Of a DNA stretch of 64,000 nucleotides, positions 60,521 through 64,000 are shown piece after piece. The position numbers and the translations under genes were made by a program. Under the pieces are notes generated by a model that saw only the letters and a program-made list of their open reading frames with translations, ran no database searches and was not told where the DNA came from. The stretch is from Alphaproteobacteria bacterium (GTDB lineage Bacteria; Pseudomonadota; Alphaproteobacteria; Rhodobacterales; Rhodobacteraceae), in NCBI GenBank assembly GCA_030427405.1, contig JAUHXK010000004.1, positions 62,001 to 126,000 of the forward strand. Reading direction: 5' to 3'. Within the stretch, counting starts at the first letter, position 1, and every line of letters starts with the position of its first letter.

Positions 60521-62311
60521 TCACACCGGAGCAGTTGCGGCATCCAGCCACAGTTGCGCCTCTTCGCCCAGCCTGTGTCGCGTTTTTTCAGACACAGCCC
60601 GGTGATAGGCGTTCAGCCAATCCCGCTCGGCCTGGCCAAGCAGGCTCACATCAATCAACCGGCGGTCAATCGGCACATAGGTCAGCGTGCGCCAGTGCAG
60701 CATCGCGCGTTCGGCATCGCCGCCGGGCAGGGCCGGGGCCTCTTCGACGACCAGCAGGTTTTCCAGCCGTATACCAAAGGCACCCTCGCGGTAATAGCCC
60801 GGCTCGTTCGACAGGATCATACCCGGTTCAAGCGGCACATGGCTGACACGCGACAGGCGTTGCGGGCCTTCATGCACGCTCAGATACGCGCCGACGCCGT
60901 GTCCAACCCCATGATTGAAATCCTGCCCGGCTTGCCACAGGGGCACACGCGCCACGCATTCGATATCACGCCCCGCCAGCCCAACGGGCCACCGCAGCAT
61001 GGACATGGCGATCATCCCCTTCAGCACCCTGGTAAAACACGCCTTTTCGTCTGCCTGGGGGGTGCCAATCGCAATTGTACGCGTGATGTCCGTCGTACCG
61101 TCCAGATACTGCCCTCCGCTGTCCAGAACCAGCAAGTGCCCGTCTTCCAAACGGCTGTCTGTCTCTTCGGTCACCCGGTAATGCATGATGGCCCCGTTGG
61201 GCCCGGTCCCGGCAATGGTATCGAACGAGATATCCTGCAGCGCATTGTCCCTGCGTCGGGACATCTCAAGCTGGCTGACAACCTGCGTTTCAGTCACGCT
61301 GCCCGGCGGTTGGCCATCCAGCCAGCACAACAGCTCGATGACAGCCGCGGCATCGCGCAAATGCGCCTCGGCGCTGCCTTCGATCTCGGCCGCATTCTTC
61401 CTGGCCTTTGGCAGGGCGCAGGGGTCCCCGCCGTCTGTCGCCCTGTCGCCAAGCACATCCATAACAGCCTGGGGCACCGTGCCCATGTCAACCTGAACCG
61501 CACCGTCCAGCGCATCCAGGGCTTGCTCAAACGTCTGAGGTGCCCACACCGCGACCTGCGGGCCGACCGGCCCGTCCAAACCCTCAAGCTTTCGCGCGTC
61601 GATGAACAGATCGACCCGGGCATCCGCATGCAAAATGGCAAATCCGTGGGCCACCGGGTTATAGGCGATATCCGATCCACGGATATTCAGCAGCCACATG
61701 ATCGAGTCCGGCAGCGTAATCACAGCGGCCGAATGCCCGGCCTTTCCCAAGGCTGCTGACAAACGCTTGATTTTGCTCTGCGCCGTTTCACCGGCAAAAC
61801 TGATCGGGTGACGCTTGACCGGGCGCATCGGCGGCTCTGGTTGATCCGGCCAGATACGGTCCACCAGATTTTCGCAGCGGACCATTTCAACGCCGCTGCC
61901 CTGCAGATTCTGCGCGGCCTTGGTGATCTGACCTGCCGCGTGCAACCACGGATCAAACCCCACCCGGCCGCCCTCTGGCAGACTTTCCCTGAGCCATGCG
62001 CTCAGGCTGACCTCGGGCCAGGGGACCGGCGTGAAATCCGCCGCAACCTGGGCCTTGACCTGAGTGCGATACCGACCGTCTATGAAGACCCCTGCGTTAT
62101 CCCGCAGCGCGACGCAGAAGCCCGCCGACCCGGTGAACCCGGTCAGCCATGACAACCGTTCATCCCTTGGTGCAACGTATTCGCCCTGATGCGCATCAGC
62201 CCGCGGAACCAGGAACCCTTCAAGCCCGTCGCGTTTCAATTCCTCGCGCAACGCGGCCAGCCTCGGCGGGCCCTGTTCGGGACGCGCGGTTACGTCAAAG
62301 GACTGAAACAT
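60521..62311 (-). CDS. Xaa-Pro aminopeptidase (M24B, aminopeptidase P family)
   Basis: This cytoplasmic metallopeptidase of 596 residues removes N-terminal residues before proline. It has two creatinase-like N-terminal domains (RDERLSWLTGFTGSAGFCVALRDNAGVFIDGRYRTQ) and a pita-bread catalytic domain. Metal ligands are LVLDSGGQYLDGTTDITR (two Asp), GVGHGVGAYL (His), ILSNEPGYY (Glu) and GIRLENLLVV (Glu). The three-domain length is typical of the eukaryote-like APP1 group. The ATG at 62311 follows GAGGTATGAG. Confidence 0.93.
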   Translation of the reverse strand: MFQSFDVTARPEQGPPRLAALREELKRDGLEGFLVPRADAHQGEYVAPRDERLSWLTGFTGSAGFCVALRDNAGVFIDGRYRTQVKAQVAADFTPVPWPEVSLSAWLRESLPEGGRVGFDPWLHAAGQITKAAQNLQGSGVEMVRCENLVDRIWPDQPEPPMRPVKRHPISFAGETAQSKIKRLSAALGKAGHSAAVITLPDSIMWLLNIRGSDIAYNPVAHGFAILHADARVDLFIDARKLEGLDGPVGPQVAVWAPQTFEQALDALDGAVQVDMGTVPQAVMDVLGDRATDGGDPCALPKARKNAAEIEGSAEAHLRDAAAVIELLCWLDGQPPGSVTETQVVSQLEMSRRRDNALQDISFDTIAGTGPNGAIMHYRVTEETDSRLEDGHLLVLDSGGQYLDGTTDITRTIAIGTPQADEKACFTRVLKGMIAMSMLRWPVGLAGRDIECVARVPLWQAGQDFNHGVGHGVGAYLSVHEGPQRLSRVSHVPLEPGMILSNEPGYYREGAFGIRLENLLVVEEAPALPGGDAERAMLHWRTLTYVPIDRRLIDVSLLGQAERDWLNAYHRAVSEKTRHRLGEEAQLWLDAATAPV

Positions 62312-62397
62312 CTCATACCTCATGCGCTCGGGCCTCTTGCAAGGGGCTGTTCCCTTCACCTTTTGAAAAAATACTCCCGCCGGAGGCAAGGCCGGCT

Positions 62398-64000
62398 TCA
62401 GCTGGCCTTTTTCATCCCCATCACCCGGGCGCGGGCCCGCGGGTCACTGTCGAACAGCGCAGCCAGCTGCTCTGTCATCGCACCGGCCAGTTGTTCCACA
62501 TCCGTGATCGTCACGGCGCGGTCGTAATACCGTGTCACGTCATGGCCAATGCCGATCGCCAGCAGCTCTACCATCTTACGTTTTTCCACCATTGCGATCA
62601 CGTCACGCAGGTGTTTTTCAAGATAATTCGCCGGGTTCACACTCAGCGTGGAATCATCGACTGGCGCGCCATCAGAGATCACCATCAGGATCTTGCGCGC
62701 CTCACGCCGGGCCAGCATCCGACGATGCGCCCATTCCAGCGCCTCGCCGTCAATGTTTTCCTTCAGCAGGCCCTCTTTCATCATCAGACCCAGATTGGGC
62801 CGCGCCCGCCGCCACGGCGCATCCGCCCCCTTATAGATGATGTGGCGCAGGTCGTTCAGACGCCCCGGCTGTTGCGGGCGGCCGTCATTCAGCCATACCT
62901 CACGCGCCAGGCCGCCTTTCCACGCCCGCGTGGTAAAGCCCAGAATCTCGACCTTCACGTTGCAGCGTTCCAGCGTACGCGCGAGAACATCGGCACAGAT
63001 GGCCGCAATCGAGATCGGGCGCCCCCGCATCGAGCCCGAATTGTCCAAGAGCAGCGTCACCACCGTATCGCGGAATTCGGTATCCTTTTCGACCTTAAAG
63101 CTCAACGGCGTGGTCGGGTTGGCCACAACCCGCGCCAGGCGGCCCGCATCCAGAATGCCTTCCTCGCGGTCGAACTCCCAGCTGCGGTTCTGCTGCGCCT
63201 GCAAGCGCCGCTGCAGCTTGTTGGCCAAACGGCTCACCGCGCCTTTCAACGGTTCAAGTTGCTGATCCAGATAGGCGCGAAGGCGTTCCAACTCGGCCGG
63301 TTCCGCCAGATCTTCGGCGGCAATCTCTTCATCATGGGCGCTCAGATAGACCTTGTAATCCGGGTCGGCTTCGGATGCCGGGGGCGGGGCAGGCGGCTCC
63401 AGCGGGGCTTCGCCTTCGGGCATTTCGGCCTCTTCGCCCATCTCATCCTCGGCCATCTCGTCCATCGAGACCTGGGCCTGAGACTGATCCTGCTGTTCTT
63501 CCTGACTTTGCTCAGGCGTCGCGTCGGCATCCTGTTCGTCCTGATCATCCTGACCGGTGCTGTCCGGGTCGGGCTGTTCTTCGGCGCTTTCCTCGGCCTG
63601 TTCTTCCTGGTTCTCGTCGATCTCGTCAGGGTCATCCCCCAGCTGATCGCCATAACCAAGGTCCTTGATCATCTGCCGTGCAAACCTGGCAAAGGCGGCC
63701 TGGTCGGACAGAACCTCATCAAGGTTTTCAAGGACACCACCGGCCTGCTCTTCGATGAAACCGCGCCACAGCGACATGACGTTGTCGGCGGCCGGTGGCA
63801 GGTCTCGTCCGGTCGCAAGATGCCGGATCAGGTATCCCGCGGCCACGGACAGTGGTGCTTCGGCGGGTTGGCGGCATTGGTCATAGCCACGCCGGATCGC
63901 CTCATGCCCGATTTTTACGTCGATATTTGACGCGGTTCCGGGCATGTCCCGTGCGCCCATCGCCTCGCATCGGGCGGTTTCCATCGCTTCATAGAGATCG
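62398..64000 (-). CDS. cobT: Aerobic cobaltochelatase subunit CobT (partial at right edge)
   Basis: CobT, with CobN and CobS, inserts cobalt into hydrogenobyrinic acid a,c-diamide in aerobic B12 synthesis. The frame is open through the right edge (..[13 protein letters not shown]), so about 90-100 N-terminal residues are missing. A long acidic stretch (about 70 residues rich in Glu, Asp and Gln, 63400-63640) is followed by the C-terminal integrin-I-like domain with the MIDAS motif DNSGSMRG. It ends [10 protein letters not shown]. The acidic segment is normal for CobT. The aminopeptidase gene follows on the same strand after about 90 nt. Confidence 0.93.
   Translation of the reverse strand, partial: DLYEAMETARCEAMGARDMPGTASNIDVKIGHEAIRRGYDQCRQPAEAPLSVAAGYLIRHLATGRDLPPAADNVMSLWRGFIEEQAGGVLENLDEVLSDQAAFARFARQMIKDLGYGDQLGDDPDEIDENQEEQAEESAEEQPDPDSTGQDDQDEQDADATPEQSQEEQQDQSQAQVSMDEMAEDEMGEEAEMPEGEAPLEPPAPPPASEADPDYKVYLSAHDEEIAAEDLAEPAELERLRAYLDQQLEPLKGAVSRLANKLQRRLQAQQNRSWEFDREEGILDAGRLARVVANPTTPLSFKVEKDTEFRDTVVTLLLDNSGSMRGRPISIAAICADVLARTLERCNVKVEILGFTTRAWKGGLAREVWLNDGRPQQPGRLNDLRHIIYKGADAPWRRARPNLGLMMKEGLLKENIDGEALEWAHRRMLARREARKILMVISDGAPVDDSTLSVNPANYLEKHLRDVIAMVEKRKMVELLAIGIGHDVTRYYDRAVTITDVEQLAGAMTEQLAALFDSDPRARARVMGMKKAS

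Overview
The window is a piece of a GC-rich alphaproteobacterial chromosome, almost certainly from the Rhodobacteraceae/Roseobacter group. The grounds are: a division and cell-wall (dcw) cluster that starts with mraZ and carries paired DUF2484 genes between murC and murB; a DUF1127 gene (CcaF1 type) next to hairpins with CCUCCUCCC loops and an UpsM-like leader, as described in Rhodobacter sphaeroides; a GAAC-N7-GAAC LexA box; and NnrU, Hint-domain and aerobic-type CobT proteins. I see no prophage, insertion sequence, CRISPR array or replication origin. All functions are inferred from sequence features and family knowledge, without any database search.

Layout. 1-8.8 kb: lolC-lolD lipoprotein export, a YdcZ-type membrane protein, a small cytochrome c, a lipoprotein with HExxH, a Tag-like glycosylase, and a three-gene quaternary-amine ABC transporter (glycine betaine or TMAO type). 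8.9-16.6 kb: NnrU, DUF2478, a FAD oxidase/PLP racemase-like pair, a 5'-truncated livF-like gene beside tRNA-Tyr, rlmB, a small zinc-ribbon gene that appears to start with ATT, a YHS protein, a CoA-binding protein and a lipoprotein. 16.6-21.3 kb: hisE, hisF, hisA, hisH and hisB on the minus strand, interleaved with DUF302, DUF2867 and DUF2147 genes. 21.5-29.6 kb: a stand-alone Lrp ligand domain, a GNAT protein, two tandem tRNA-Gly genes, pyruvate carboxylase and an SOS-controlled uvrD-type helicase with a low-GC internal segment.

29.6-31.1 kb is the most interesting stretch. On the minus strand a CcaF1-like DUF1127 gene is followed by six hairpins that all present the CCUCCUCCC anti-Shine-Dalgarno motif in the loop. 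They are arranged as three two-hairpin units, and the last hairpin doubles as the terminator. Divergently, three MraZ-type boxes precede a long leader with an UpsM-like sRNA that ends in a 13-bp terminator hairpin just before mraZ.

31.1-56.9 kb is the dcw cluster: mraZ, rsmH, ftsL, ftsI, murE, murF, mraY, murD, a glycine-zipper lipoprotein, an opposite-strand flavoprotein, ftsW, murG, murC, two DUF2484 genes, murB, ddl, ftsQ, ftsA, an unknown exported protein, ftsZ, lpxC, bamD and recN. Many junctions are ATGA/GTGA overlaps, which implies translational coupling. 57-64 kb: a CLC chloride protein, a Hint-domain protein, a DUF427 protein, an M24 aminopeptidase P and the C-terminal part of CobT, cut by the right edge.

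Taken together, the genes build, export and divide the envelope (Lol, Bam, LpxC, Mur, Fts). The small-RNA locus at the head of the dcw cluster would tie that programme to stress.
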